Positions 42,375 through 51,193 are shown, counted from the first letter of the stretch. The stretch is 64,000 nt of DNA from Peredibacter starrii (GCF_034259205.1 NZ_CP139487.1:1364001-1428000), one strand, 5' to 3'. A program made the numbers and translations. The notes: generated by a model from the letters alone, not told the origin.

Positions 42375-43768
42375 TGATTAAATACGATGAAGCCAAGAAG
42401 TTATATCGAGTGAGCTATAGCCGAAGACATCCTGTTACTAAACAGGCGACAAGTCTTACCAGGACAGGAATTAAGACCATGGAGGAAGCTAAAAGAACCT
42501 ATAACGAACTCATCATTAAAATGGAACAGAAGTTTAATCGCTCTCTTTTTCCATTATGGCCCGAGATCGTAGATCGGTTCATAGAGCATTTCAGAAATAG
42601 AGGAATCGCTAATAATACTGTTTATAACTATAAAACAGGCCTCTATTCCCATACCGTTCCGAGATGGGAGAAGAAACAAATAAATGAGATCACAACTTCA
42701 GATATTAGGGAGCTTGTCTTAGATGGTCTTGGTCACAAGTCTGAGGCTTTAAGGAAAGACATCCTAAAATATATTAGGGCCACTTTCACCTATGCTGTGG
42801 ACATGGGAATTATTCAGCGAGATCCAACTCCTAAAATAAAGTCCATTTCCCTTAATCCTTTGATGGAGGGAACTGTTAACCAAGTGGTTGATAGGATCAT
42901 GAGGTCATTTGATTGGTCAGAACCATACTATCGAGATGCTTCAAGGAGAAGTTTAACCAAGGCCTTGCAAAAACTTGAAAAGGATGGTGAAGGCTTTACT
43001 CTAAAGAAGGTCTTCGATGAATTGGTGCGACTCGAGAGCAAAGAGAATATTGGGCTTATTGCTAAAATTGAGGCGATTCTTGTTTCAGACTTCGGAAAGA
43101 TTCTAAATTCTGATGGGCCAGATGCGCTCACTCTATCAAAAATACGTGATGAAAAGGCTTGCCTGTATATAGGTTTATCTACTCAAGGCTATGGAGAAAC
43201 GGCTACAGCGGTAGGGAAACTCTTTTTAGGGGAACTTCTTTATAACTCCTATAAGACATTATCAAAAGAGGACTCCAAGGGATTGGAAAATCCGATTAGT
43301 ATTTATTTTGATGAATTTGGCTCTCTTGTTACTCCTGAGTTCATCGAATTACAAAATAAGTGTCGTGGTGCCGGAATGGAACTTACCCTTGCTGTTCAAA
43401 CGGCATCCGATATAGACCGAGTAAATCCAGACCTAACCAAACAGGTTATCGAGAACGCCGGAAATCTTTTTATCCTTAAACAAAGACTTGATAGCTCAGC
43501 CTCACTTTTTGCAGATGCCGTTGGAACAATTCTCGCTAAGAAGCAAACCTACAGAATTGAAAACGGTGAGCAACAAAAGTCAGGAAGTGAACGTGAAGTT
43601 TATGAGCTTATCGTTCACCCGGACATTATTAAGAACCTTGGAATAGGCCAGTGTGTGCTTTTAAGGCAAGGGCCCACAAGGGTTAATATGATCAACGTGA
43701 GGAATAGAAGATGGGATGTCCTCAGGAAAGATAACGCTGCCAAACACTCGGCACCTTCAATTGTCTAG
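42374..43768 (+). CDS. Chimera: integrase N-terminus fused to TraD/VirD4-like coupling protein C-terminal half
   Basis: 464 residues from the ATG overlapping the preceding stop; an upstream in-frame ATG lies inside the XRE gene and is rejected. Residues 1-155 are an integrase-type arm and core-binding domain (KTMEEAKRTYNELIIK, FIEHFRNRGIANNTVYNYKTGLY, ITTSDIREL) and resemble the start of the intact integrase at 45589. From about residue 160 the sequence is that of a TraD/VirD4-like coupling ATPase (NPLMEGTVNQVVDRI, Walker B FDEFGSL at 312, AVQTASDI). Both the integrase catalytic domain and the coupling protein's membrane part and Walker A are missing. Probably a deletion fusion, without coupling function. 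Confidence 0.8.
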   Translation: MIKYDEAKKLYRVSYSRRHPVTKQATSLTRTGIKTMEEAKRTYNELIIKMEQKFNRSLFPLWPEIVDRFIEHFRNRGIANNTVYNYKTGLYSHTVPRWEKKQINEITTSDIRELVLDGLGHKSEALRKDILKYIRATFTYAVDMGIIQRDPTPKIKSISLNPLMEGTVNQVVDRIMRSFDWSEPYYRDASRRSLTKALQKLEKDGEGFTLKKVFDELVRLESKENIGLIAKIEAILVSDFGKILNSDGPDALTLSKIRDEKACLYIGLSTQGYGETATAVGKLFLGELLYNSYKTLSKEDSKGLENPISIYFDEFGSLVTPEFIELQNKCRGAGMELTLAVQTASDIDRVNPDLTKQVIENAGNLFILKQRLDSSASLFADAVGTILAKKQTYRIENGEQQKSGSEREVYELIVHPDIIKNLGIGQCVLLRQGPTRVNMINVRNRRWDVLRKDNAAKHSAPSIV

Positions 43769-43788
43769 AGAATTACTAAGGAGGTCTT

Positions 43789-44523
43789 ATGGATAAAAGA
43801 ACCAATATCAACAGTCTTCATCTCAATTACCTTACGCCGCTTCATAAGTGGAGGGTCATGGATGTTAATTCACTAAGGAAGGAGTGTTTGCGTGCGCCGA
43901 ACTACCATAATTTTTGTAGGGTCATCAGAAAGCTTGAAAAAGATAAAATTCTTGAGGCATACCGAGACCCATATTCTCGCAAGAAATTTGTCTTTCTCGG
44001 CCCAAGCGGAGAACGCTTGCTTTCACTCAAAGACAATCCGACGGCCATTTCAAATGAGACAGTGATTCACGATCTAAGGGTTTCTGAGATTACTCACCGT
44101 CTCTATGACTCTGGCCTTGTGGACGATGTGGAACTGGAACATGAAATCAATGACAAAAGAAATTTTAGAACGATCTATAAAATCATTCCAGACGCCATTC
44201 TTCACCTTGAGAAAAATGGGCACATGTACAAGATTGCTTTTGAGCTGGAGCTGAATCGTAAAAGTAATTCAAGAATCACTGAGAAAATGAAGCAATACGA
44301 GGACAGCACATTCTACAACTACGCCATGTATCTCTTTCCGACAGAAAAGATGATGGAAACATACATGAAGGAGGCAGAAAAAGAGCTTGGCTCTACCTCA
44401 ATGAGCAAATTCATGTTCTTCTGTCACCCTGAGCTGTCGTCTGGAATTCATAAGCCTTCTGAGATTAAAGGAGTGCTTCAGGGGAAAAAGATTACCTTGG
44501 ATGATGTCTTGAGAAGAAATTAA
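43789..44523 (+). CDS. Replic_Relax-family protein
   Basis: 244 residues with the family layout: winged-helix start (LHKWRVMDVNSLRKECL, FCRVIRKLEKDKIL), then HDLRVSEITHRL, IIPDAILHL and FELELNRKSNSRITEKMKQYE. These proteins accompany relaxase or replication functions on mobile elements and often lie beside a coupling ATPase, as here. AAGGAGG six bases before the ATG. Acts near the origin of transfer or replication; the large hairpin lies right after this gene. Confidence 0.75.
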   Translation: MDKRTNINSLHLNYLTPLHKWRVMDVNSLRKECLRAPNYHNFCRVIRKLEKDKILEAYRDPYSRKKFVFLGPSGERLLSLKDNPTAISNETVIHDLRVSEITHRLYDSGLVDDVELEHEINDKRNFRTIYKIIPDAILHLEKNGHMYKIAFELELNRKSNSRITEKMKQYEDSTFYNYAMYLFPTEKMMETYMKEAEKELGSTSMSKFMFFCHPELSSGIHKPSEIKGVLQGKKITLDDVLRRN

Positions 44524-44568
44524 CTGAGCATCAAATAGGAATTAACTGATGAGCAATTCAATTTTTCC

Positions 44569-44696
44569 CTGCCTGCTAAGTCGTTGGAACCCATGGGGAA
44601 ACGCGCGTGACGAATGTGACTCCCTCTCTCTCACGTGTTCGATAGCGGGAGTCACATTCTACGCGCGGTTTGAAAGAAAGGTCGATTAGCAGGCAG
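44569..44696. other. 128-bp imperfect inverted repeat, candidate oriT or replication origin
   Basis: Outer arms CTGCCTGCTAA (44569) and TTAGCAGGCAG (to 44696), middle arms near AACGCGCGT and ACGCGCGGTT, inner arms AATGTGACTCCC (44613-44624) and GGGAGTCACATT (44647-44658), and a 22-base loop. Between the Replic_Relax gene and the operon for a small protein, SSB and Xis. The structure would form a long cruciform or single-stranded hairpin, as at oriT, sso or a plasmid origin. An RNA gene is the other possibility. Confidence 0.6.
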
Positions 44697-44717
44697 TTAT
44701 TTGAGAGGAGGAAGGTA

Positions 44718-45086
44718 ATGGAAGAAATGAATGTAGTAGAGAATAAAAAAAGGGGAAGGAAGCCCAAAAATCAAAAGAAGGATGTAAGTCTAAATCAAGA
44801 GCAATCAAAGTTTTTCGTGGACTTGAGTAATGAAAAAGATTCTTTGGATTTGATTTTTGGTCTTCTAAAGAAATGCAATGAAAAGGATTACGGGAAGGTA
44901 ATCCTTTTTAAAGACCTCTGTCTTTATGCTGTTAGCAAGCTCACAGATAAAGACATCGATAAAATCCAGGAATCAAGCCTTGGAGAAATGGAGAAGGTGC
45001 AGAGGCTTCTTGATGACCATAACAAGAAGGCTGGCACAACTCTAAGCCTTGGTGAATTTTTAGTGAAGAAGCTTGGAATTAGCTAA
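44718..45086 (+). CDS. Hypothetical protein with AT-hook-like N-terminus, 122 aa
   Basis: Start at 44718 with GAGGAGGAAGG just before; an upstream frame would start inside the large hairpin. Residues about 10-22 (KKRGRKPKNQKK) are an AT-hook-like basic stretch, and the rest is helical and charged, ending in LGEFLVKKLGIS. DNA-binding is likely from the basic stretch. It is followed by ssb in the same operon, so a role in plasmid-type DNA processing is inferred. Confidence 0.65.
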   Translation: MEEMNVVENKKRGRKPKNQKKDVSLNQEQSKFFVDLSNEKDSLDLIFGLLKKCNEKDYGKVILFKDLCLYAVSKLTDKDIDKIQESSLGEMEKVQRLLDDHNKKAGTTLSLGEFLVKKLGIS

Positions 45087-45101
45087 TAAGAAGGAGCGAA
45101 A

Positions 45102-45416
45102 ATGAATCAGAAAAAGATTATCTTTTACGGACTTCTCGGTAAAGAACCGGAGCTTAAATATACTCGAAATCAAAAGGCTATTTGTCATCTAGCTGTAGCA
45201 GAGAAAATTGACGGGCAAGAGAAACCTATTTGGCATAAAGTAATAGTTTGGGGGAAGCAAGCGGAGAGCTGTCAGGTTCTACTTAAGAAAGGAGGAAATG
45301 TTTTTGTGCAAGGCCGAGTTGTGGAAAAAGAGTTCACAAACGAACAAGGGGAAATCAAACGATACTGTGAAGTAACCGCTGATAAAGTTGGATACCCTAT
45401 GGACTTCAAAGAATGA
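45102..45416 (+). CDS. ssb: Single-stranded DNA-binding protein (OB fold)
   Basis: 104 residues, shorter than the usual 150-180 and without the acidic DDDIPF-type tail. The OB fold is clear (GLLGKEPELKYTRNQKAICHLAVAE, IWHKVIVWGKQAESCQVLLKKGGNVFVQGRV, YCEVTADKV). Coats single-stranded DNA during transfer or replication of the element. Its stop TGA overlaps the next start as ATGA. Confidence 0.85.
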   Translation: MNQKKIIFYGLLGKEPELKYTRNQKAICHLAVAEKIDGQEKPIWHKVIVWGKQAESCQVLLKKGGNVFVQGRVVEKEFTNEQGEIKRYCEVTADKVGYPMDFKE

Positions 45417-45580
45417 AGCAATGGATGACCTCTGATGAGGTTGCTACATATTTAGGTCGTTCAAAAAACGCAATCTGGCTTTTAGTCTCAAGAGGACTTT
45501 TGATGAAGCGCAAATGGCACGGCCGCCTTTATTTTAAAAAGTCAGAGATAGATCGCTTAATTGATTCGGGAATTGGTTAG
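45413..45580 (+). CDS. Excisionase-like helix-turn-helix protein, 55 aa
   Basis: Starts inside the ssb stop (ATGA). The protein reads MKQWMTSDEVATYLGRSKNA and continues IWLLVSRGLLMKRKWHGRLY to SEIDRLIDSGIG, the winged-helix form of AlpA/Xis/MerR-type small DNA-binders, so it should bind near the att sites and steer excision. Ends eight bases before the integrase ATG, in one operon with it; GAGGAAAT precedes that ATG. Confidence 0.75.
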   Translation: MKQWMTSDEVATYLGRSKNAIWLLVSRGLLMKRKWHGRLYFKKSEIDRLIDSGIG

Positions 45581-45588
45581 GAGGAAAT

Positions 45589-46788
45589 ATGGCAATAAGT
45601 GAGTGGACAGGACCCAAAGGTGAAAAGGGTTATTCTGTTTATGTAAATCTTCGTAGTCGTCCAATGCCACATTTACGATTTCAGAAACGCGTGACGGGCC
45701 TTAAAACAATGGCTGAAGCTCAGAGAACTGAGAAGGCACTGGTCAAGGAACTCACAATGAAAGTGGCTCAGGGTGAGGGGCATGGTTTCACATGGCGAAT
45801 GGTTGTTGATAAATGGGCCACTTTTGTAGATTCTCCATATTTCATGGATAGGAAGTACAACCCTGCTACTGTTTCTGATTATGTATCGATGATGCATACC
45901 TGGACAAAGGACTGGCTAGATACGCCTGCAGCCGATATCAGCCGTGGTGATGGCCGAGAGGTACTAGATAGAGTCTTAGCCCAGGGACGGACCAAAGCCT
46001 TTCAGAAACGATTGAAGAACACCATCAACATGATTTTCAATTGGGGAATCGAATCAAAGATCATTCGGGGAGTAACTCACTCCCCAGTCTTTGGTTTGAA
46101 GATTGTTTTAAAAGAAGACAAGAAGCCGGAGATTTTGAAGTTGGAAGAGATCCGACAGCTGCTAAAGGAGGCCAGAGATAAGAATCATCCTTGGTATCCG
46201 ATCTGGGCTGTGGCCCTTCTCACGGGGATGAGGAACGGTGAATTGTTTGCACTAAAGTGGAGTGATGTAGATTTAGAGAAGGGGCTGATTACGGTTCAGC
46301 GTTCATACAATAAGAGGACGAAGGAGTTTAAGAGCACCAAGGCGGGATACTGGAGGACAGTGCCAGTCTCACAAGAGCTAAAACAGCTTCTGCTCCCTCT
46401 TCGTCAGCAGCAGCAGCACAGAAATCACCATACTCATAGTTGTGGTGGCGGCGAAAGTGGAGATCATGGTGGTGGTGGTTTTACCGGCAGTCGCGGTGGT
46501 GGTCGTGACTCAGTTGGTTTGGATTTTGTTCTTCCCCGTATTGAAATGTGGGTCCAGGGTGCACAGGCTCGGGTTTTGAGAGAATTCTGTGTTTTAGTTG
46601 GTTTGAGTCCCATAAAGTTCCATACCCTGAGGGCCTGCTTTGCGACTCAACTCATTTCATCAGGGGTAGAACCAATTAAAGTGATGAAGGTTTGTGGGTG
46701 GATGGATTTAAAAACGATGGCTAGGTATGTGCGTCTAGCGGGAATAGAGGAAAAAGGTGTGACCGAGCATATTAAGTTGCTCCATTAA
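45589..46788 (+). CDS. int: Tyrosine recombinase (integrase) of the element
   Basis: 399 residues. N-terminal arm domain (GYSVYVNLRSR...KTMAEAQRTEKALVKEL), core-binding domain and catalytic domain with the active-site set R (TGMRNGELFAL), K (STKAGYWRTV), HxxR (HTLRACFATQL), W in place of the second H (CGWMDLKTM) and Tyr (ARYVRLAGI). Between beta strands and the HxxR box there is a low-complexity stretch of about 35 residues rich in Gln, His, Gly (nt about 46400-46510). Inserts the element at the tmRNA 3' end. Immediately downstream of the excisionase-like gene. Confidence 0.9.
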   Translation: MAISEWTGPKGEKGYSVYVNLRSRPMPHLRFQKRVTGLKTMAEAQRTEKALVKELTMKVAQGEGHGFTWRMVVDKWATFVDSPYFMDRKYNPATVSDYVSMMHTWTKDWLDTPAADISRGDGREVLDRVLAQGRTKAFQKRLKNTINMIFNWGIESKIIRGVTHSPVFGLKIVLKEDKKPEILKLEEIRQLLKEARDKNHPWYPIWAVALLTGMRNGELFALKWSDVDLEKGLITVQRSYNKRTKEFKSTKAGYWRTVPVSQELKQLLLPLRQQQQHRNHHTHSCGGGESGDHGGGGFTGSRGGGRDSVGLDFVLPRIEMWVQGAQARVLREFCVLVGLSPIKFHTLRACFATQLISSGVEPIKVMKVCGWMDLKTMARYVRLAGIEEKGVTEHIKLLH

Positions 46789-46812
46789 ATCTGTTCGTGA
46801 AATAGTGAATTT

Positions 46813-47544
46813 ATGAAAAACTCTAAAATTCAAAATAAAAATCTTTTTGGTTTTACTCTCGCTTCCGATGCCACGGAAGATTATCTTGCTGCTCGAATTC
46901 TTTTTGAAAAGGAGCATATCCTTCCGGCAATTCAGTTAGCAACAACTGCTATAGAGAAGCTGTTTAAATCATTCATTAACATTGCGTATGATGAAATATT
47001 TGATAAGCGTGTTCATGAGCCATATCAACTCTACTTATGTGCTGAAGAGGGCTTTAAACATCATGGTTTAAATTTCAGTACAGATTTTCTCTTTTGGCTG
47101 GATCAGGTTTACCATTCTCGCTATTCGTCCAATCTTTATCCCGCAAAAGAGATTACATTTGGTGAAAAGCATTTTCTTATGAATTTAGATGAAATTTTTT
47201 ATAAGACGTTTGAGTTTTATAAAAAATGTAATGATGAATTGGCGTCCTTATATTTTTGTAAGCCGTTTCTTTCCCAAATCACCGCTAATAATCACATTCA
47301 TCAGGGACTAAAAAAAGAAGACGAATCCAAGAAGGCGCAGAAGATTTTCTCATTCTTCTTCATTGATGGGAGAAGGACTGATGTGAAAACTCATATTAGG
47401 GCTTTTAATCCGTCAAACCCATTTGTGTTTAAGGACGTACAAATCCAAGGGGAAAGTGTCGTCTTCAATTTGGATGTAGGAACCTTGTCCCCCATGGACC
47501 TACCTCCTGACTATTGGACGCAATATAGCGAGCAATGGACTTGA
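46813..47544 (+). CDS. HEPN-like hypothetical protein, 243 aa
   Basis: The first 60 residues (DYLAARILFEKEHILPAIQL, TTAIEKLFKSFI) have the helical make-up and the R-x6-H spacing (RILFEKEH) seen in HEPN-type domains, but the match is weak and the position of the Arg-His pair is not the normal one. The C-terminal part is not recognised. Weak ribosome site. It sits between int and the AbiE pair, where defence-type cargo is common; function is uncertain. Confidence 0.45.
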   Translation: MKNSKIQNKNLFGFTLASDATEDYLAARILFEKEHILPAIQLATTAIEKLFKSFINIAYDEIFDKRVHEPYQLYLCAEEGFKHHGLNFSTDFLFWLDQVYHSRYSSNLYPAKEITFGEKHFLMNLDEIFYKTFEFYKKCNDELASLYFCKPFLSQITANNHIHQGLKKEDESKKAQKIFSFFFIDGRRTDVKTHIRAFNPSNPFVFKDVQIQGESVVFNLDVGTLSPMDLPPDYWTQYSEQWT

Positions 47545-47615
47545 TGATTTTTGGGCTATTTTAATCTACTTTAGATAAACGCTACGTAATAACAATAGGT
47601 TATTGTCTGGTTAAA

Positions 47616-47715
47616 GATGTAATATAGTTATGTCGATACCTTCATGGTGACATAGGTTGATTACACTGGCTTGTTGATGTAATATGTATATGTCAAACCA
47701 TCTTTGAGACATAGG
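47616..47715. promoter_or_regulatory. Twin AbiEi operators before the abiE pair
   Basis: Two copies of GATGTAATAT start at 47616 and 47676 (60 bp apart). Each is followed by TATGTC (47629, 47689), 13-14 bases, and GACATA (47649, 47708), then GG. AbiEi antitoxins are known to bind two such inverted repeats cooperatively and repress the operon. Confidence 0.65.
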
Positions 47716-47723
47716 ATACTTAC

Positions 47724-48395
47724 ATGATGCTAGAGAAGCTTAAAAGCAAATTTTCGAAGGGGACTTTCAGCTCTAAGGATGCTGAGGCACTTGGAATAAG
47801 TGCGCGCATGCTTACTCATCTTTTTAAGAAAGGTGAGATACAAAGAATAAGTCGAGGCCTTTATGCACTGGCTGGAGTTGATCCAAGTGGTGAAGACTGG
47901 AAATATTATGATCTGGCCGTAACTGCGAGTTCATATAAAGACGCAGTTATTTGCCTCATCTCGGCTCTCTCTTACTGGGAGGTCACAGAAGAATTTGCTC
48001 GTTCCTTCTGGCTTGCCTTTCCAAACAATCATCCCCCAATAAAAAATTCGATGGTGAGAATGATTCGACCGAGAAATCTAGAACTCGGAATAATTAAAAT
48101 TCAACTTTCTGGAGTCGTGGTTAAAATCACAGATCCGGAAAGAAGTATTGTGGATGCCTTTAAGTATTTGGACGAAGAAAGTTCTGTTACAAGTCTTAGA
48201 ATGTATCTAAATCAAGAAGAATCAAAAATTAATATCGTGAAGCTTGTTAATTACGCAGTGACACTTAAGGAAGTTAAGCTTCTAAAAATTCTAAAAGACA
48301 TAGCGTCTGCACAGGCAAAGTCTTACCCATCCCTTAAAGGAAAAGCTTTTAAGGATACGATTAAAGAGATTTCAAAAATTAGGGAACACGCATGA
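47724..48395 (+). CDS. abiEi: AbiEi-type antitoxin of a type IV toxin-antitoxin system
   Basis: 223 residues. The N-terminal winged helix (FSSKDAEALGISARMLTHLFKKGEIQRISRGLYAL, residues about 14-49) and the AbiEi C-terminal half with PERSIVDAFKYLDEE fit the family. It represses its own promoter by binding inverted repeats and neutralises the AbiEii nucleotidyltransferase. The stop TGA overlaps the toxin ATG. Two repeats of the operator type lie directly upstream. Confidence 0.85.
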   Translation: MMLEKLKSKFSKGTFSSKDAEALGISARMLTHLFKKGEIQRISRGLYALAGVDPSGEDWKYYDLAVTASSYKDAVICLISALSYWEVTEEFARSFWLAFPNNHPPIKNSMVRMIRPRNLELGIIKIQLSGVVVKITDPERSIVDAFKYLDEESSVTSLRMYLNQEESKINIVKLVNYAVTLKEVKLLKILKDIASAQAKSYPSLKGKAFKDTIKEISKIREHA

Positions 48396-49213
48396 ACGAG
48401 GAACAAATCAAAGCACGCCTTGTCGCAATAGCAAAAGATCAAAAGAAGACATTCAATGATCTGTTGAAGCCGTTATCCTTTGAGAGATTGCTGGCAAGGG
48501 TTGCAGTGTCTCCTCATCGCAGCAAACTCATCTTTAAAGGAGGACTTTGCTTAAAGCAATTTATTGATGGAGGAAGAGAGACGATTGACATTGATTTTCT
48601 CATTAGAAGAGTTGCAGCAGAAGCTGGAGTCATAGAGCAAGTTTTTAAAGAGATTTTAGCCAACGAACTGGATGACTCTTTTAAGTTTTCATTTATAGAT
48701 TGTGAGCAATTGGACGTTCAGAGCAAAAAGTATCCTGGATATAGAATCAATATACAGGTGAACCTTGGTAAGACTAAAGATCGCTTGCAGGTCGACCTGG
48801 GAATCGGTGATGTCGTTGATGAATTTGAAATGGAGTTTGATGTCCTCCAGTACAAAGGGGAGCCACTTATTAGTCAGGGAGGAGTTAGTATTCTTGCATA
48901 TCCTCCAGAGTTTATTTTCTCTGAAAAACTTCAGGCTATTATTGATCTTGGTGCCCTTAATTCAAGGATGAAAGACTACTTTGATTGTCATGTCTTAATT
49001 ACAAAAGGTGTACTTGATGAAGAGAAAGTTGTTTCCGCTATTCAGAAGACATTTCAAAATAGGAAAACAGAACTCAAGAAAATTGAACCCGCTCAGGAAG
49101 AAATGATAGGCCTTTGGTTGTCCTTCCAGAGGAAGGTTCCTGTTGCTCCGAAGGACATTTCCGAGGCGATCAACGCAATCAATGGATATCTTGTTAAAAT
49201 TGGACTCGTTTAA
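48392..49213 (+). CDS. abiEii: AbiEii/AbiGii-type nucleotidyltransferase toxin
   Basis: 273 residues. The toxin signature is KGGLCLKQFIDGGRETIDIDFLI (GG and R-x-T-x-DxD, residues about 50-72), the nucleotidyltransferase active site, followed by ILAYPPEFIFSEKLQAI. These toxins block growth on phage infection by acting on tRNA. It starts inside the antitoxin stop. The pair provides phage defence and keeps the element in the cell. Confidence 0.88.
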   Translation: MNEEQIKARLVAIAKDQKKTFNDLLKPLSFERLLARVAVSPHRSKLIFKGGLCLKQFIDGGRETIDIDFLIRRVAAEAGVIEQVFKEILANELDDSFKFSFIDCEQLDVQSKKYPGYRINIQVNLGKTKDRLQVDLGIGDVVDEFEMEFDVLQYKGEPLISQGGVSILAYPPEFIFSEKLQAIIDLGALNSRMKDYFDCHVLITKGVLDEEKVVSAIQKTFQNRKTELKKIEPAQEEMIGLWLSFQRKVPVAPKDISEAINAINGYLVKIGLV

Positions 49214-49310
49214 CGGAGAGTACGTATGGAGGACTACAAATACAGTATTCAATAGCTTGTTTTAATCTCAACATTCGATCAAAACGCCTTTTTAAGTAGC
49301 AGGACTTTTT

Positions 49311-49688
49311 TCAATTAGATTGTTTCTCGTCCCGTTCAGGGAAGAGAGTTTGAATAGCCTTAAGAATTTCCTCGATATTGGGTGGTTTTCTTAAAAATAA
49401 GTCCCACTCAATTTTAACATTCTGATGCATAAGACCTGCGCTAGATAAGATTATTTTTACCTTTTTATCACCGTGTATCTCACGGATTGATTTTATCATC
49501 TCTACGCCGCTCATAAGAGGCATCATATTGTCAGTAATAATCAAATCAGGTTTAGACTTCAGATAAACCTCGATTCCAGATTTTCCATCATAGGCCGACT
49601 CCACTTTGTAACCTTCCATTTCCAGCAAGTCTCTGATTATTTCTGCAATTTCGGTTTCGTCATCGATGACAAGTATTTTTAGAGTCAT
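49311..49688 (-). CDS. Receiver-only response regulator
   Basis: 125 residues, a bare CheY-like receiver: acidic pocket VIDDETE, phospho-acceptor in LIITDNMMPLMSG (residue about 53), Ser in ILSSAG and Lys in LRKPPN. No output domain. Its ATG overlaps the stop of the upstream KaiC-like gene (four bases), so the two are translated together. The same pairing repeats at 52035/52403. Its last residues (FPERDEKQSN) are a short tail. Confidence 0.87.
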   Translation of the reverse strand: MTLKILVIDDETEIAEIIRDLLEMEGYKVESAYDGKSGIEVYLKSKPDLIITDNMMPLMSGVEMIKSIREIHGDKKVKIILSSAGLMHQNVKIEWDLFLRKPPNIEEILKAIQTLFPERDEKQSN

Positions 49689-51136
49689 TCCTTCTGACTC
49701 CTCTCAATTTTATAATTTGAAACTTTATCAAGAGAAAATGTTTCGGGGTTAACAAAGACCCCATCTGCTGAGATCGTGAACTCTCTAACGCTCGTATCGT
49801 ATTCACTTTCTCTTGCTTTCATAATTGATATGAGTCGATGGAGATTGTAATTTACTTCTTCGAAGCGAAGAGAGATAAGGTTTTCGAACAAAGCTGAATG
49901 TTCTCCAAACTTCAAGATAGTTTCGTAGTTAAAAGAGGCTTCTTCTGTTACAATTGTTGTAGCACCACTGTCCCTTAACTGAAGACTTAAGGCTGCCATA
50001 TAAAATGATAATCTGTCAGGAAAAGCAGAAGACATTTTCATTCCATCTATCCCATCGACCAAGACTCTAGCAGCTTTATGTTCAGTAATAGATTTGATGA
50101 GAATTTCTGAAAGCTCGTCTAGAAGATTTTCCGTAGGAGGAAACCATAAAATGATTAGCTTTTTACTTTTCACGTATGATGAAAGATCCAAACCTATAGC
50201 ACTTGCCTTTGATAAAATTTGATCAGGCTTTTCATAAAAGCCAAAATATAGACAAGTTTCGCCACTCTGAAGCCCTTCTTTTAGAAAATTTAGGCCTATG
50301 ATGGTCTTACCTGATCCAGGTGGCCCAATGATTGATGTTATAGATTTAGGTATAATTCCGCCATCAAGCATTTGATCCAGGTTGGTAATTCCAAATTTAA
50401 ACTTATTGGATTTTGAGTTTACCGAAATTTTCTGTGGGTCTCTTGCCTCTGTACGGGGAAAGAAGTTCAGGCCATTTTCATCGATTTTAAAAACATGCTT
50501 TCCTTGCTTCTGCTTCAAGCCGCGCATTTTATAAATTTGAATTTCACGAATCGCTCTTAGTCCAACGTCAGCGTTACTCAATTCAATGATCCCATCAACT
50601 AAGCCTTCGAGGGAAGTTGAAGACTTCGGATAGGTTGGCTGATTCAAAATTAAAATAGTACATTCAGTTGTACTTGCGAGTGCACTCAGTTCATGAATAA
50701 AAGTCGCGACTTCCATTTCGCCTGACGAAAAGCTATTCGCAATTCGAAATCCGTCAATGACCATGAACTTTAATTTTGAATCATGAATGACCTTTGTTAA
50801 ATAATTTCTGAAGGCCGTCAATTTACCCTCTTTCAGTGTCTGGTATGCCCCATAGAAAAAGATGCAGCTCCCGATTATCTTCTCATCAAAGAAGTTGAAC
50901 TCTCCGATGTGGTCGAGCATTTTTCCATGCGACTCAGCCAGTAATGTAATAAAAGCAGCATGTTCTTCTGAATTTGCGAGGTTAAATAGAACCTGATTGG
51001 CTAAGATGGTTTTTCCTGAGCCCGGAGGACCTTCGATCAAGTAGATACTACCTCTAACGAGTCCTCCGCCGAGAACTTCGTCAAAACCTTTTATGTTTGT
51101 TTTTATTATCTTTTTTAAAAGTAATTCTCTTGGCAT
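49685..51136 (-). CDS. KaiC-like protein with two RecA domains, copy 1
   Basis: 483 residues with two RecA/KaiC domains: Walker A GPPGSGKT at residues about 36-43, and a second GPPGSGKT near residue 265, with Walker B-like FMVIDGF and VLVDGIDGM. Domain 1 has LLAES where KaiC has the catalytic Glu pair, while domain 2 keeps a Glu (FYEKP). Unlike KaiC there is no KaiA/KaiB nearby. Expected to be an ATP-driven signalling switch working with the receivers on either side. Same strand as the two receivers. Confidence 0.82.
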   Translation of the reverse strand: MPRELLLKKIIKTNIKGFDEVLGGGLVRGSIYLIEGPPGSGKTILANQVLFNLANSEEHAAFITLLAESHGKMLDHIGEFNFFDEKIIGSCIFFYGAYQTLKEGKLTAFRNYLTKVIHDSKLKFMVIDGFRIANSFSSGEMEVATFIHELSALASTTECTILILNQPTYPKSSTSLEGLVDGIIELSNADVGLRAIREIQIYKMRGLKQKQGKHVFKIDENGLNFFPRTEARDPQKISVNSKSNKFKFGITNLDQMLDGGIIPKSITSIIGPPGSGKTIIGLNFLKEGLQSGETCLYFGFYEKPDQILSKASAIGLDLSSYVKSKKLIILWFPPTENLLDELSEILIKSITEHKAARVLVDGIDGMKMSSAFPDRLSFYMAALSLQLRDSGATTIVTEEASFNYETILKFGEHSALFENLISLRFEEVNYNLHRLISIMKARESEYDTSVREFTISADGVFVNPETFSLDKVSNYKIERSQKE

Positions 51137-51193
51137 CTTTTTTCCTCTCGAAAAGGAAAATGCAATTTTAGAACCATACTTTTGAATTGGGAT

